A DNA stretch of 64,000 bases from Loktanella sp. M215 (GTDB taxonomy: Bacteria; Pseudomonadota; Alphaproteobacteria; Rhodobacterales; Rhodobacteraceae): assembly GCF_021735925.1 (NCBI RefSeq), contig NZ_WMEA01000001.1, positions 2,262,001 to 2,326,000 on the forward strand, read 5' to 3'. This document shows, piece by piece, positions 8,425 to 17,153 of the stretch. Position 1 is the first letter of the stretch; every line of letters begins with the position of its first letter. The notes beneath the pieces were generated by a model. It saw nothing but the letters and a program-made list of their open reading frames with translations, ran no database searches and had not been told where the DNA came from. The position numbers were made by a program, and so were the translations under genes.

Positions 8425-8823
8425 TCATGCGTTCCAGATGGCGACGATACGACCGTTCAGGATCTCGGTCCCGTCGTGATCGGCGCGGACGGTGAAGGTG
8501 ACCCAGTGACGCCCCTTCTTCTCGGCCTTCTCGGCAACGCCGACGCGGTAGGTTAACGTCTGCCCCAAGGCGACCTGCGCGCCGGTCAGTGCGATTTTCT
8601 GTCCTGCATGGACGTTGCCTTTGGGGCGTGGCTGGATAGCGTGGATGTAGGCTTCCATCATGCCGGCGATGATCATGCCGTCCGGGGCTGTCGCGCCTAT
8701 GACGGCACCGTAAATCGCCTCCCATCCTGCGACGCGATTGGCGTCGAGTGGCACGGTGACAGGAGCGAAATGCTGGCCTGGCGCAAATCGGGCAAAGGTC
8801 CAAAGGGTGGCATCGTCGATCAC
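8425..8823 (-). CDS. MaoC/FAS1-like dehydratase, non-catalytic hot-dog subunit
   Basis: 132 residues matching the N-terminal, FAS1-type half of MaoC dehydratases. It has the hot-dog pattern (WEAIYGAVIGATAPDGMIIAGMMEAYIHA, then strands with GQKIALTGAQVALGQTLTYRVGV) but lacks the D-x4-H catalytic motif. First gene of the minus-strand catabolic operon; the promoter must lie in the divergent intergenic region. Expected to pair with the catalytic MaoC protein encoded next and to shape the pocket for a bulky acyl chain. It could also be annotated simply as a hot-dog-fold protein. Confidence 0.75.
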   Translation of the reverse strand: MIDDATLWTFARFAPGQHFAPVTVPLDANRVAGWEAIYGAVIGATAPDGMIIAGMMEAYIHAIQPRPKGNVHAGQKIALTGAQVALGQTLTYRVGVAEKAEKKGRHWVTFTVRADHDGTEILNGRIVAIWNA

Positions 8824-9164
8824 CGGATGTCCCTTCCGTGCGCTAAGCGTGCAGTCGAAGTGACAGGGGAAATCGGCGCTTCAGGCAGAATTTTCGCGCG
8901 GCGAAGCCGCCCTCGTGACGTCTGGTCGTTGCCTTTTAAATCCAAGTTTTCTGAGGATCGCATGCATATTTTCCTTGCAGAACATCATTTACTATACAGA
9001 ATGAAGGCGGCGGCACAAGTTGTCCGATGCGCGGGACAACGCGATGCCGCGCCGGGAGGAGATGCAAGCGACGCGCCAATGGGCAGCGGCACTTGCACCG
9101 GCAAGCTGCAAAATGCGGTCCTGCCAGATGCGGGGGCCGTCAGTCATTTTCACGGAGGAACGTC
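8824..9164. promoter_or_regulatory. divergent promoter region of the two catabolic operons, with an inverted repeat at 9019-9040
   Basis: No gene is seen in these 341 bases. They separate the start of the minus-strand hydratase operon from the plus-strand importer operon, so both promoters must be here. A perfect 7-base inverted repeat GTTGTCC-8-GGACAAC (9019-9040) is a good operator candidate; the IclR-type regulator at the end of the plus operon is the obvious inferred ligand-responsive binder. The AT-rich stretch with TTGCAG (8975) and ACTATACAG (8991) could hold a promoter, although the hexamer spacing is poor. A GGAGGA box at 9154-9159 precedes the importer start. Confidence 0.5.
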
Positions 9165-10295
9165 ATGTCCATCACGCTCAGGAATACTTTCGCCGCGGTC
9201 GGCGCGCTTGTCTGCCTCGCGCAGCCGCTAGCGGCCGCCGACCATACCATTGGGGCCCTGTTCCCGCTGTCAGGCCCCAATGCGGTCTACGGCGACGTCT
9301 TCATGTCCGGCGCCGATCTGGCGGTCGATCACATCAATGCCGACGGCATTCTGTCCGGACCGCTGTCCATCGCCTACGAGGACAGTCAGGGTTTGCCGCA
9401 GCCTGCAGTCGTAGGAATGACGAAACTGGTGAACGTGACAAAGGTGCCTTACACTCTGTCCGCCTTCACCGGCGTGTCCAAGGCGATCTCGACCTTGGCT
9501 ATGCGCAACAAGGTCGTTGCGGTGAACGGTGGCGGCGTTGGTCCCGATCTTGCGACGCTGGGTGAATACTTCTGGAACGTCATCCCGCTCGCTAACCTCG
9601 AGGTGCGAGCGATCGTTCCCTATATGGTGAATGAGCGCAAGCTGACCAAGGTGGCGTTGATCTACATCGACGATCCACTGGGCCAAGCGATGGAGGCTGA
9701 ATTCGAAACCGAGCTCCCAAAGGTCGGTGCGGAGCTGGTCGAGGCCTATTCGGTCCCCACCACGGCGCAGCAGTTCTCCGGCGTGGCCGCACAGGTGCGC
9801 TCCTCAGGGGCCGACGTTGTCTATGTCGCCAGCTACGGCAACCAGCAGATCCAGATCGTCAAGCAGCTACGTGATAATGGCGTGGACGCGCAGCTGGCTT
9901 CCTATTCCGGCTACGCTGTGCCTGATGCTTTTGCGTTGCCTGAATCCGAGGGGATGCTGATCACCGGCCAAGGTGTCGACCTGGAAGCGCAGGACCCCGT
10001 CACTAAGCGCTTCGTCACTGACTACCGTGCGAAATATGACCGTGACCCGACCGCCTACAACATCAACTATTACAACGCGACGCTGCTTTACGGCGTTTTG
10101 GCCGCTGCCATCGAAAAGGACGGCAACGACGTTACCGGAGAGGCGCTTCTGAACAAGCGCAAGGAGATGGGCAGCTTCGATCTAGTTGGTGGCACCGTGA
10201 CCTTCCAGGACAACGGCACGCTGCTGTTCCCGATCCAGGTCAAGGAGATCAAGAACGGCGCGGCCGAGGCCCTGACATCCGTCAACTTCGAATAG
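9165..10295 (+). CDS. Liv-type ABC transporter periplasmic substrate-binding protein
   Basis: 376 residues. I chose the ATG at 9165 (strong GGAGGA ribosome-binding site just upstream) rather than an upstream in-frame start. It begins with a Sec signal peptide (hydrophobic AAVGALVCLAQPLAAA) and the mature protein starts near ADHTIGALFPLSG. Type I periplasmic binding fold of the LivJ/LivK/AmiC family: GPNAVYGDVFMSGADLAVDHIN near the start, and later FVTDYRAKYDRDPTAYNINYYNA. First gene of the importer operon. Liv-family binding proteins near CoA ligases often take up aromatic or branched carboxylates rather than amino acids; the ligand here is unknown. Confidence 0.92.
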   Translation: MSITLRNTFAAVGALVCLAQPLAAADHTIGALFPLSGPNAVYGDVFMSGADLAVDHINADGILSGPLSIAYEDSQGLPQPAVVGMTKLVNVTKVPYTLSAFTGVSKAISTLAMRNKVVAVNGGGVGPDLATLGEYFWNVIPLANLEVRAIVPYMVNERKLTKVALIYIDDPLGQAMEAEFETELPKVGAELVEAYSVPTTAQQFSGVAAQVRSSGADVVYVASYGNQQIQIVKQLRDNGVDAQLASYSGYAVPDAFALPESEGMLITGQGVDLEAQDPVTKRFVTDYRAKYDRDPTAYNINYYNATLLYGVLAAAIEKDGNDVTGEALLNKRKEMGSFDLVGGTVTFQDNGTLLFPIQVKEIKNGAAEALTSVNFE

Positions 10296-10305
10296 GGGAC
10301 GGGCG

Positions 10306-11175
10306 ATGCTGGCGATCCAACTGGCCATCACTGGTCTGCAGACAGGTGCGCTCTATGCGCTGACGGCAGTGGGGTTTTCGCTGATCTTCGGATCGACGCG
10401 GATCTTCCACTTCGCCCATGGCGCGACCTTCGTGGTCGCCGCCTACCTGTTCTATGCGGTCTTCAACGCCGGTTGGGGCGTCGCACCCGGCATCCTCGCC
10501 GCGGCGATTGGGGCGGTGGTCTTCGGTCTGGCGCTTGACCGGCTGGTCTATGTCCCAATCCAGCGGCACGAAGGGTCCTTCTTCACAGTCTTCGTCGCGT
10601 CGTTCGGGGTTGGGATCGCGGTCCAGAATATCATTGGCATGGTCTTCGGCCGCGGTTTCGTGACCGTGAACACCTCGCTGTCGCGCAGTGTCGAGATGTT
10701 CGACAACATCTACGTCTCGCCACTCGCCTGGATTGCTATCCTCTGCGCCGTTGTGTTTCTGGGTGGGCTGCAGTTCGTGCTGCTAAAGACCCACGTCGGC
10801 ATGTCTCTCCGGGCGCTGTCGGACAATCCAGAGCTGGTCCGCACCTTCGGTCTCGATCCACGGCGGATCGAGGCCATGGCCTTCGCCATCGGATCGCTGC
10901 TGGTGGTGCCCGCGGCGATCATCACCTCGGCCACGACGGGGCTCAATCCGTCCGTCGGGCACCATGTCATGCTGATCTCGCTTGCGGCGACCATCGTGGG
11001 CGGTATCGGGTCGATCCCTGGCACTGTGCTTGCGGGGGTTCTGCTGGGACTGGCCGAAAGCATGGCGCTGCTGGTCGTCGACTCGCAATGGACCGAGGCA
11101 GTGACCTTCGCGATCCTCTTCGCCTTCATCATCATCCGACCGTCGGGCCTGCTGGGCCGGACTATCGCGCACTGA
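10306..11175 (+). CDS. livH-like: branched-chain-type ABC transporter permease, LivH family
   Basis: 289 residues with about eight hydrophobic segments. The N-terminal TGLQTGALYALTAVGFSLIFG and FAHGATFVV are the LivH signature, and the conserved loop LRALSDNPELVRTFGLDPRRIEA is the site that meets the LivG/LivF ATPases. The final part (GGIGSIPGTVLAGVLLGLAE) is also typical. Starts 10 bases after the binding-protein gene and forms the inner-membrane channel together with the following LivM-type permease. Confidence 0.92.
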   Translation: MLAIQLAITGLQTGALYALTAVGFSLIFGSTRIFHFAHGATFVVAAYLFYAVFNAGWGVAPGILAAAIGAVVFGLALDRLVYVPIQRHEGSFFTVFVASFGVGIAVQNIIGMVFGRGFVTVNTSLSRSVEMFDNIYVSPLAWIAILCAVVFLGGLQFVLLKTHVGMSLRALSDNPELVRTFGLDPRRIEAMAFAIGSLLVVPAAIITSATTGLNPSVGHHVMLISLAATIVGGIGSIPGTVLAGVLLGLAESMALLVVDSQWTEAVTFAILFAFIIIRPSGLLGRTIAH

Positions 11176-11185
11176 GGGGGGCGAC

Positions 11186-12061
11186 GTGGAAGCCTACATT
11201 TTCAATCTCGTCAATTTGATCGCGATCTATGCGATCCTCGCGGTCACACTGAACTTCATCATGGGATATGCGGGAATCTACTCGCTGGCCCATGCGGTTT
11301 TTTTCGGGATCGGAGCGTATACCGGATCCTGGGTCGCGCAGAATGTCAGCCCATCGATTTTCGTGACCCTGCCTGCCGCCATGGCAGCGTCCGCCGTGGT
11401 GTCGCTGCTGCTGGCGCTTCCGGCACTTCGGGTGCGGGGCGAATACTTCGTCGCCGCTTCCTTGGGATTGCAGGTGCTGGCCGTCACGATTTTTTCGGAA
11501 TGGAAGGGTTTCACCGGCGGCATCGGTGGTGTGCTGGCGATCCCCGCTGTCCGAATCATGGGGGTGGAGGTCTATCAACCCAGCCAGTTCTCGATCCTGT
11601 CGGTCGCGATGCTGATCCTGGTATTGCTGGCAATCAATGCGCTGGTCCACTCCAGCTTCGGCCGCAATCTGCGCGCCATCCGCGACAGCGAAAGCGCCGC
11701 GGCGTCGTTCGGGAAGAACGTCCCCATGATCAAGACAATCTCGGTCGTCATTTCGGCTGCGCTGGCCGCCGTCGCGGGGGTGCTTTACGCCAGCTACCTC
11801 AGCTTTATCAACGTAGAGACGTTCACGCTGGATAACTCGGTGCTGATCATGGCGATGGTCATCATCGGCGGCACAGGCACCATCGCGGGGCCTGTCGTGG
11901 GGGCCGCAGTCCTCCTGCTGCTGCCTTCGCTGATCTCCTACTTCGCGTTCCTGCCGCAAACAGAGATCGGGGCCCTGCAGCAGATCATCTATGGCCTTGG
12001 CATGACGCTGCTCATGATCTTCCGCCCCGGCGGCATCGTAGGCCGGAGGGCGGGGAAATGA
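11186..12061 (+). CDS. livM-like: branched-chain-type ABC transporter permease, LivM family
   Basis: 291 residues, starting with GTG at 11186 after a GAGGGGGG-type ribosome site. LivM hallmarks are LNFIMGYAGIYSLAHAVFFGIGAY near the N-terminus, LPALRVRGEYFVAASLGLQVL, and the ATPase-contact loop LRAIRDSESAAASFGKNVPMIK. The C-terminus has GGTGTIAGPVVGAAVL and IFRPGGIVG, usual for the family. Its stop overlaps the start of the LivG-type ATPase by four bases. Confidence 0.92.
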   Translation: MEAYIFNLVNLIAIYAILAVTLNFIMGYAGIYSLAHAVFFGIGAYTGSWVAQNVSPSIFVTLPAAMAASAVVSLLLALPALRVRGEYFVAASLGLQVLAVTIFSEWKGFTGGIGGVLAIPAVRIMGVEVYQPSQFSILSVAMLILVLLAINALVHSSFGRNLRAIRDSESAAASFGKNVPMIKTISVVISAALAAVAGVLYASYLSFINVETFTLDNSVLIMAMVIIGGTGTIAGPVVGAAVLLLLPSLISYFAFLPQTEIGALQQIIYGLGMTLLMIFRPGGIVGRRAGK

Positions 12062-12822
12062 GCGTAAGCGCCCCCGCCCTGAACGAGCCACTTATGCAGA
12101 TCCGAAACCTCAGCAAGAGCTTCGGCGGCGTCACCGCTGTCGACAATGTGACGATGGATCTGCGGTCCGGCATCGTCACGACGCTGGTTGGCCCCAACGG
12201 TGCGGGCAAGACGACCTTCTTCAACCTGATCACCGGCAACCTCGCCCGCGACAGTGGAGAGGTGACGTGGCTGGGCAATGACATCGCGGGCGTGAGTCCG
12301 CACCGGATTGCCCGGATGGGTGTCATGCGCACCTATCAGGATTTGCGGCTGTTCGATGGCATGACGGTCTTGGAAAACACCCTGAACGCCACCGAATTCA
12401 ACGCCCTGCCACTGCCCATGTCCCGCACGGCACGGCGCCGGCGGCAAGAGCGGATCGATGAGGTGCTGGAACGCACCGGACTGGCCGACAAGCGCAACAC
12501 CCGTGCAATCGATCTCGCCTATGCAGAACGCAAGTTCCTGTCCCTTGCGCGGATCATGGCGACGCAGGCGCGGCTGTGGCTGCTGGACGAACCCGCCTCG
12601 GGGCTCGACCCGAATTCCTATGACCGTTTTTTGACGATCCTGCGCGAGGACGTGGCTAAGGGCGTCACGGTCTGCATCATCGAGCACAACCTTGACATCG
12701 TCATCGGAATTTCCGACCGGATCGCATTTCTAGATCGGGGCAAGCTGCTGGCGGACGGCGATCCCCAGTCTGTGCTGGATGACCCAGAACTGGCGAAAAT
12801 CTATTTCGGAGACCGCGCATGA
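12058..12822 (+). CDS. livG-like: branched-chain-type ABC transporter ATPase, LivG family
   Basis: 254 residues. Walker A GPNGAGKTT at about 44-52, a variant signature region around DLAYAERKFLSLARIMAT in place of the common LSxGxQR, Walker B LWLLDEPASGL near 175-185, and IIEHNLD with the switch His. The AYAERKFLSLAR signature is divergent from typical LivG (LSYGQQRLLEIARAL) but ordered correctly. The last part, LLADGDPQSVLDDPELAKIYFG, is standard. Coupled by four-base overlaps to both neighbours. Confidence 0.9.
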   Translation: MSVSAPALNEPLMQIRNLSKSFGGVTAVDNVTMDLRSGIVTTLVGPNGAGKTTFFNLITGNLARDSGEVTWLGNDIAGVSPHRIARMGVMRTYQDLRLFDGMTVLENTLNATEFNALPLPMSRTARRRRQERIDEVLERTGLADKRNTRAIDLAYAERKFLSLARIMATQARLWLLDEPASGLDPNSYDRFLTILREDVAKGVTVCIIEHNLDIVIGISDRIAFLDRGKLLADGDPQSVLDDPELAKIYFGDRA

Positions 12823-13529
12823 CCGCCGTTCTGCAGACCCACGACCTAGCCGCCGGATACGGTGGTCGCCCTGTGATCTCGGAAATCGATATCACACTGA
12901 ATCAGGCCGAGGTGCTATGCCTGATCGGTCATAACGGTGCGGGCAAGTCGACCCTGCTGAAAGCGATGTTCGGTCTGCTGCCCACCGAAGCCGGACAGGT
13001 GCAGGTGAATGGACAGAACGTGACCGGCAGCACGCCGCGCGCCATCGCCGACATGGGAGTGGCCATGGTCCCCGAGGGAAGGGGCGTCTTTCCGTCACTC
13101 ACGGTGAACGAAATCTTCGCGCTCGGGATGCACGCGACGTCTGTGCCGAAGGACGAGCGGGAGGAGCGCATCGACTGGGTGCTGAACATCCTGCCCGTCA
13201 TTCGGGAATTCATGCACCGGCCCGCCTCGACCCTGTCCGGGGGACAGCAACAAATGGTGTCCATCGGGCGGTCCTTGCTGTCGCGCCCTCGAATCCTGCT
13301 GCTGGACGAGCCTTCGATTGGTCTGGCGCCGAAGCTTTTTCAGGACCTGCTCGCCCCGATCCGCAAGCTGCAGGAACAGGAGGGGCTTTCGATATTGCTG
13401 GTCGAACAGAATGTGCGCGAGGCGCTCAAAATCTCGGACCGTGCCGTTGTGATGAAATCCGGTCGCATGATCTGGGAAGGGATGCCCGAGGAGCTGTCCG
13501 ACAACGAAAAGCTGATGGAGCTTTACTGA
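12819..13529 (+). CDS. livF-like: branched-chain-type ABC transporter ATPase, LivF family
   Basis: 236 residues, the usual LivF length. Walker A GHNGAGKST near 38-46, MVPEGRGVFPSLTVNE (LivF-specific), signature TLSGGQQQMVSIGRSL, Walker B ILLLDEPSIGLAP and LLVEQNVREAL with the switch residue. Forms the heterodimeric motor with the LivG-type protein. The stop TGA shares a base with the ATG of the acyl-CoA ligase, tying import directly to activation. Confidence 0.93.
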   Translation: MTAVLQTHDLAAGYGGRPVISEIDITLNQAEVLCLIGHNGAGKSTLLKAMFGLLPTEAGQVQVNGQNVTGSTPRAIADMGVAMVPEGRGVFPSLTVNEIFALGMHATSVPKDEREERIDWVLNILPVIREFMHRPASTLSGGQQQMVSIGRSLLSRPRILLLDEPSIGLAPKLFQDLLAPIRKLQEQEGLSILLVEQNVREALKISDRAVVMKSGRMIWEGMPEELSDNEKLMELY

Positions 13530-15112
13530 TGACGTCGCGTCTGACGTTCGACGGTCTGATCGCCGCCCGCCAAGACCGGGACGATGACCGCCCCGTTCTG
13601 GTCACCGCCACAGGGCGGGCCGTCAGTGCCGCCGAATTCGACCGGCACGTCGGTCAAGCGGCGACGTGGCTGACGGGGCAGGGCGTGGGGCGCGGCGACC
13701 GTGTTGCAGTCTGGCTGAACAACTCGCACACGTGGCTGGCCCTACTGTTCGGCGCGGCGCGCATCGGCGCCGTCGTGGCGGCGGTCAACACCCGTTATCG
13801 CACGGCCGAGCTGCATCACATACTGGCTAGTTCTCGCGCCCGAATGCTGATCTTCGACAGCGACGACAGCCATGCGGATTTTGCCGAAATGATCGCCGCC
13901 CTCGACATGACGACGCTGCCCACCCTGACGGCGCTCGCGTCGCCTGCGGGCGGGACTGAAATCGCGGGTCTGGCCGTCGCTGCTTGTAGTTTCGATGATC
14001 TCAATCCGACTCCGTCGCAGGACGCTGCCCCGGCCGACCCCCTTCTGCTGTTCACGACTTCTGGCACCACCAGCAAGCCCAAGCTGGTGCTGCACACGCA
14101 AGAAACGCTGTCCCTTCACGCAACCCTGTGCGCTGGGGCCTATGGTTTCAACCAGCCCGGCGCGCGGTATCTGGCCGCGATGCCGTTTTGTGGCGTCTTC
14201 GGACTGAACCCGACGCTGGCCGCCGTCGCGGGCGGGGCAACTGTCCACATAATGCCGGTCTTTCAGGTTGCCCCGGCAATCGAGATGGCTCGCGCGAACG
14301 CGATCACTCATTTCTTCGGCTCGGACGAGATGTTCCGTCAGATGTGGGAGGCCGACCGCGATGGCTTCGCAGAGGCGCGGCTTTGCGGCTTTGCCTCTTT
14401 TACCCCCGGCCTAAGCGAAACCCTGCGGCAAATGGCAACTGCAGGTCTGCCCTTGGTGGGCGTCTATGGCGCGTCCGAGGTCAACGCCATCTTCTCGATC
14501 CAGCCCCTAGCCCTGTTGGTCGAACAGCGGTTGCAGGGAGGCGGCCGCCCTGCGGGCGGCGACACCGTGCAGATCCGCGTCCGCAACAGCGAGACCGGCG
14601 CGCTGTGCCAGACAGGAGAGGCTGGCATGCTGGAGATCCGAGCGCCCACGAACTTTAAGGGCTACTTCGAGAACCCGGAGGCGACGGCAAAGGCGTTAGA
14701 CGCCGATGGCTATTTCCTGTCCGGCGACGCGGGGTTCCTGCGCGATGACGGCACCTTCGTTTATCTCGCGCGAAACGGCGACTTCGTCCGTCTGTCAGGC
14801 TTCCTGACCGACCCTGCCGAGATCGAGGAGGTCATCGCGCAAGCCCCCGGTGTGTCCAAGGCGCAGGTCGTCGGCGTCACGCACGACGGCAAGACGCGGC
14901 CCGTGGCTTTCGTCGTGGCCAAGCCGGGAGCGACGCCCGACGCGGATGCCGTCATTGCACATACCAAGTCAAAACTTGCGCATTACAAGGTGCCGCTGAT
15001 GGTCATCATGCTTGATGCCTTTCCGACAACCGAGAGTGCCAACGGGCTAAAAATTCAGAAGACCCGCTTGCGGGACATGGCCGAAGCGAGACTGTCAGGA
15101 GATGCGTCATGA
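13529..15112 (+). CDS. AMP-dependent acyl-CoA synthetase/ligase
   Basis: 527 residues of the ANL adenylating superfamily. The P-loop-like motif LLFTTSGTTSKPKLVLHTQE (about residues 172-191), the YGASEVNA motif where other members have YGxTE, GYFLSGDAGFLRDDGTFVYLARNGDFVRLSGF carrying the hinge and adenylate-binding Asp, and a C-terminal TTESANGLKIQKTRLR with the catalytic Lys are all present. The enzyme would convert the imported carboxylate to its CoA ester at the expense of ATP, feeding the hydratase/dehydrogenase/lyase set of the divergent operon. Specificity is unknown. Overlaps the MaoC gene downstream by four bases. Confidence 0.9.
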   Translation: MTSRLTFDGLIAARQDRDDDRPVLVTATGRAVSAAEFDRHVGQAATWLTGQGVGRGDRVAVWLNNSHTWLALLFGAARIGAVVAAVNTRYRTAELHHILASSRARMLIFDSDDSHADFAEMIAALDMTTLPTLTALASPAGGTEIAGLAVAACSFDDLNPTPSQDAAPADPLLLFTTSGTTSKPKLVLHTQETLSLHATLCAGAYGFNQPGARYLAAMPFCGVFGLNPTLAAVAGGATVHIMPVFQVAPAIEMARANAITHFFGSDEMFRQMWEADRDGFAEARLCGFASFTPGLSETLRQMATAGLPLVGVYGASEVNAIFSIQPLALLVEQRLQGGGRPAGGDTVQIRVRNSETGALCQTGEAGMLEIRAPTNFKGYFENPEATAKALDADGYFLSGDAGFLRDDGTFVYLARNGDFVRLSGFLTDPAEIEEVIAQAPGVSKAQVVGVTHDGKTRPVAFVVAKPGATPDADAVIAHTKSKLAHYKVPLMVIMLDAFPTTESANGLKIQKTRLRDMAEARLSGDAS

Positions 15113-15564
15113 GCCATTCGCTCTACTACAACGATTTTGAGGTGGGGCAGGTCTTTACCAGCCAAGCACGCACGATGACAGAAAGCGACCTGACGATGTT
15201 CTCGATGCTGACCGGCGATTGGAACCCGGTGCACAACGACGCGGAATTCGCAAAGCAAACGCGGTTCGGCCAGCGGTTGATGCACGGCGCCTTCGGCATT
15301 GGACTGGCCCTCGGTCTTATGCACAACCTTGGCATCTTCGAGGACAGCGCAGTCGCACTTCTGGACGTGCAGGACTGGCAGTTCAAGGAACCGGTATTCA
15401 TCGGCGATACGCTGCATCTTAAACTGCACATCCTGGATAAAAGCCTTGGCCGCAGCGGCAATACCGGCCGCATCGGGCGCCGATTCGAACTGGTCAACCA
15501 GCATGGAAAGGCAGCCCATACCGGGCGGGCGGACGTCCTCGTGCGAGTCAATCCGGTGACCTGA
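15109..15564 (+). CDS. MaoC-family (R)-specific enoyl-CoA hydratase
   Basis: 151 residues, a single hot-dog domain with the complete hydratase motif TGDWNPVHNDAEFA (Asp/His pair about residues 39-45) and RLMHGAFGIGLALG behind it. It is separate from the split MaoC pair on the minus strand and has its own catalytic residues, so the cluster probably has two hydration steps or two substrate sizes. Last structural gene of the importer/ligase operon, ending about 100 bases before the IclR regulator. Confidence 0.87.
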   Translation: MSHSLYYNDFEVGQVFTSQARTMTESDLTMFSMLTGDWNPVHNDAEFAKQTRFGQRLMHGAFGIGLALGLMHNLGIFEDSAVALLDVQDWQFKEPVFIGDTLHLKLHILDKSLGRSGNTGRIGRRFELVNQHGKAAHTGRADVLVRVNPVT

Positions 15565-15669
15565 CGGAGTTGCATGAAGCACGAGCTTGGCAAACAGATC
15601 GCGGCCGATCGTGGCGCAGGACAAGTCAAATGACGTGCATCGCGGGGATGCCGTGTAGAAGGCGGCTGC

Positions 15670-16452
15670 ATGAGGGATAGCATGAAAGAAACCGGCCCGT
15701 CGAAATTCGTCCCAGCCGTCGAGAACGCGATCAAGCTGTTGCGGCGCATCGCCATGGCGAGTGAGCCGGAAGGCGTGGCCGCCATGGCGCGGGCAACGGG
15801 GCTGAACGGATCGACCACGTTTAACATCCTCAAGACCCTCGCCAATGAGGGCTTCGTTACCTTCGACGAAAAGGACAAGACCTACCGGATCGGCATGGGC
15901 GTCCTGGAAATCGTGGGTTCCATCCTCGGCGCCAATCCCAATGATCTGATCCGGCCCCTGCTGAATGCACTTGCGACAGAGCATAGCGTGCTGATTGCCC
16001 TGTGGCAGATCACCGAATGCGACCGCATCGTTTTGATCGACAGTGTAGCGCCGCACAAGACTGTGCACGCGAAGCTGGAGACCGGGTCTCGCCTTCCGGC
16101 GATGATTGGTGCAGTCGGCCGCTGCTATGCCGCGCTCACGGGTGTCACACGGGGCCATGCGCAGGCGGCCTATGACCGCTTGAAATGGCAGTCCCCGCCG
16201 GGATTCGAGGCATATTGGGAGGATATCGAGACGGCGCGGGTAACCGGTTTCGCCTTTGATTTCGGCAACCTCTTCATCGGACTCAACATCGCTGCCGCTG
16301 TGGTCTGCGACGCCGACGGCAGGCCCCGCTTGGGGCTCAGCGCCATCAGCATTGCGGGTCAGACAAGTGCGGAGGCGATGCAGGATATCGCGACGGCTTT
16401 GCATAAGGCGGCCAATCTGATCGAGACCAACGTTTTCGCACGGCCACGCTGA
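15670..16452 (+). CDS. IclR-family transcriptional regulator
   Basis: 260 residues. N-terminal winged helix (about residues 14-75: AIKLLRRIAMASEPEGVAAMARATGLNGSTTFNILKTL, then the wing FVTFDEKDKTYRIGMGVLEIV) followed by the GAF-like effector domain with GAVGRCYAALTG. IclR proteins bind palindromes and respond to small aromatic or keto acids. It follows the importer/ligase operon and most likely controls both divergent catabolic operons, perhaps through the inverted repeat in their shared promoter region. An ATG four codons downstream (15682) is an alternative start. A short palindrome GCATC-5-GATGC lies just before the gene (15637-15651). Confidence 0.9.
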   Translation: MRDSMKETGPSKFVPAVENAIKLLRRIAMASEPEGVAAMARATGLNGSTTFNILKTLANEGFVTFDEKDKTYRIGMGVLEIVGSILGANPNDLIRPLLNALATEHSVLIALWQITECDRIVLIDSVAPHKTVHAKLETGSRLPAMIGAVGRCYAALTGVTRGHAQAAYDRLKWQSPPGFEAYWEDIETARVTGFAFDFGNLFIGLNIAAAVVCDADGRPRLGLSAISIAGQTSAEAMQDIATALHKAANLIETNVFARPR

Positions 16453-16619
16453 ATCTCGGTAGCAAAGGCTCGTGCTTGACTTCGTTGCGCAGGCGCGGAG
16501 CCGAGATGGACATCGTTGACGGGCATTACTCCATCTGATTTGGATCGTGCGCACAGCCAAGTCATGGCCGACAAGTTGAGACGGGTAACTGCCACCCCAG
16601 ATATGAGGTGCAACAGTGG

Positions 16620-16895
16620 TCAGACGCCTTCACCATTGTCGCAGAGTGCCGCCGCGAGGTTCTTGTCGCGGTTGCCTCCGTGCGAGCAGAGCACGGCATC
16701 GCCTGGGACTAAGGGGTTCATCGCGCGTTCCACGGTCGCGCCCTTGCGGTTCGTTAATCTACGAAAGAGCCGTGCGCCGCCGCGGTAGGCATCCGTAAGA
16801 ATGGGCACCCGCGCACCGTCAAGATGTTCGACGACGGCTTCGATCAGTTGAAAGCTGTGATGCGTAGGCATAGGCGTAGGACTGGTCGTAGACAT
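16620..16895 (-). pseudogene. possible transposase remnant (IS1595/ISXO2-like)
   Basis: A 91-residue open frame with segments such as LIEAVVEHLDGARVPILTDAYRG, FRRLTNRKGATVERAMNPLV and PGDAVLCSHGGN. The 'DAVLCSxG' pattern resembles the second catalytic region of ISXO2/IS1595-type DDE transposases (usually DAxLxSDG); the acidic residue is replaced by His here. No start signal or terminal repeats are seen and both ends are lost. If correct it is a dead fragment; it may equally be chance coding potential in GC-rich DNA. Confidence 0.3.
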
Positions 16896-16938
16896 AGAAC
16901 CCCGGCGCTTGCGTCAACGCAGCAAACCTACCCCGAAC

Positions 16939-16967
16939 AGGCAGCCCTTTAACCCGAGGGGCTGCCT
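16939..16967. terminator. hairpin AGGCAGCCC/GGGCTGCCT
   Basis: A perfect 9-base stem with an 11-base loop lying between the plus-strand regulator region and the converging mct-like gene. Only short T runs flank it, so it is a weak candidate for a factor-independent terminator. Confidence 0.35.
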
Positions 16968-17153
16968 TGTCGCATACTTCAATTCGGATATCCGCGTTGA
17001 AGATAGAGTAATGTCAGCAGTTAAAATACCTGTTCCGGCTGCCGCATTTCTTTGACCACAGCGATTTGTGTAGCGCGACAATCGGCATGAGATTCTCATC
17101 TTGATTGTCACGCTGCACGATTTGGGTTGAATGCTAGCGCAAAAATCCTCGAA

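Larger units (their letters stand above)
16453..17153. other. gene-poor spacer with possible transposase debris
   Basis: About 700 bases between the regulator and the mct-like gene. Apart from the possible transposase remnant (minus strand, 16620-16895) and a hairpin at 16939-16967, I see no coding region with recognisable homology, no RNA gene and no clear promoter pair. Confidence 0.5.

Noticed and set aside
8975..8999. Sigma-70 promoter TTGCAG...TATACA
   Set aside because: Spacing of about 13 bases is too short for a normal promoter; kept only as a possibility in the regulatory-region entry.
15055..16560. Open frame of 501 codons on the minus strand
   Set aside because: Antisense to the MaoC and IclR genes, both of which have convincing family motifs.
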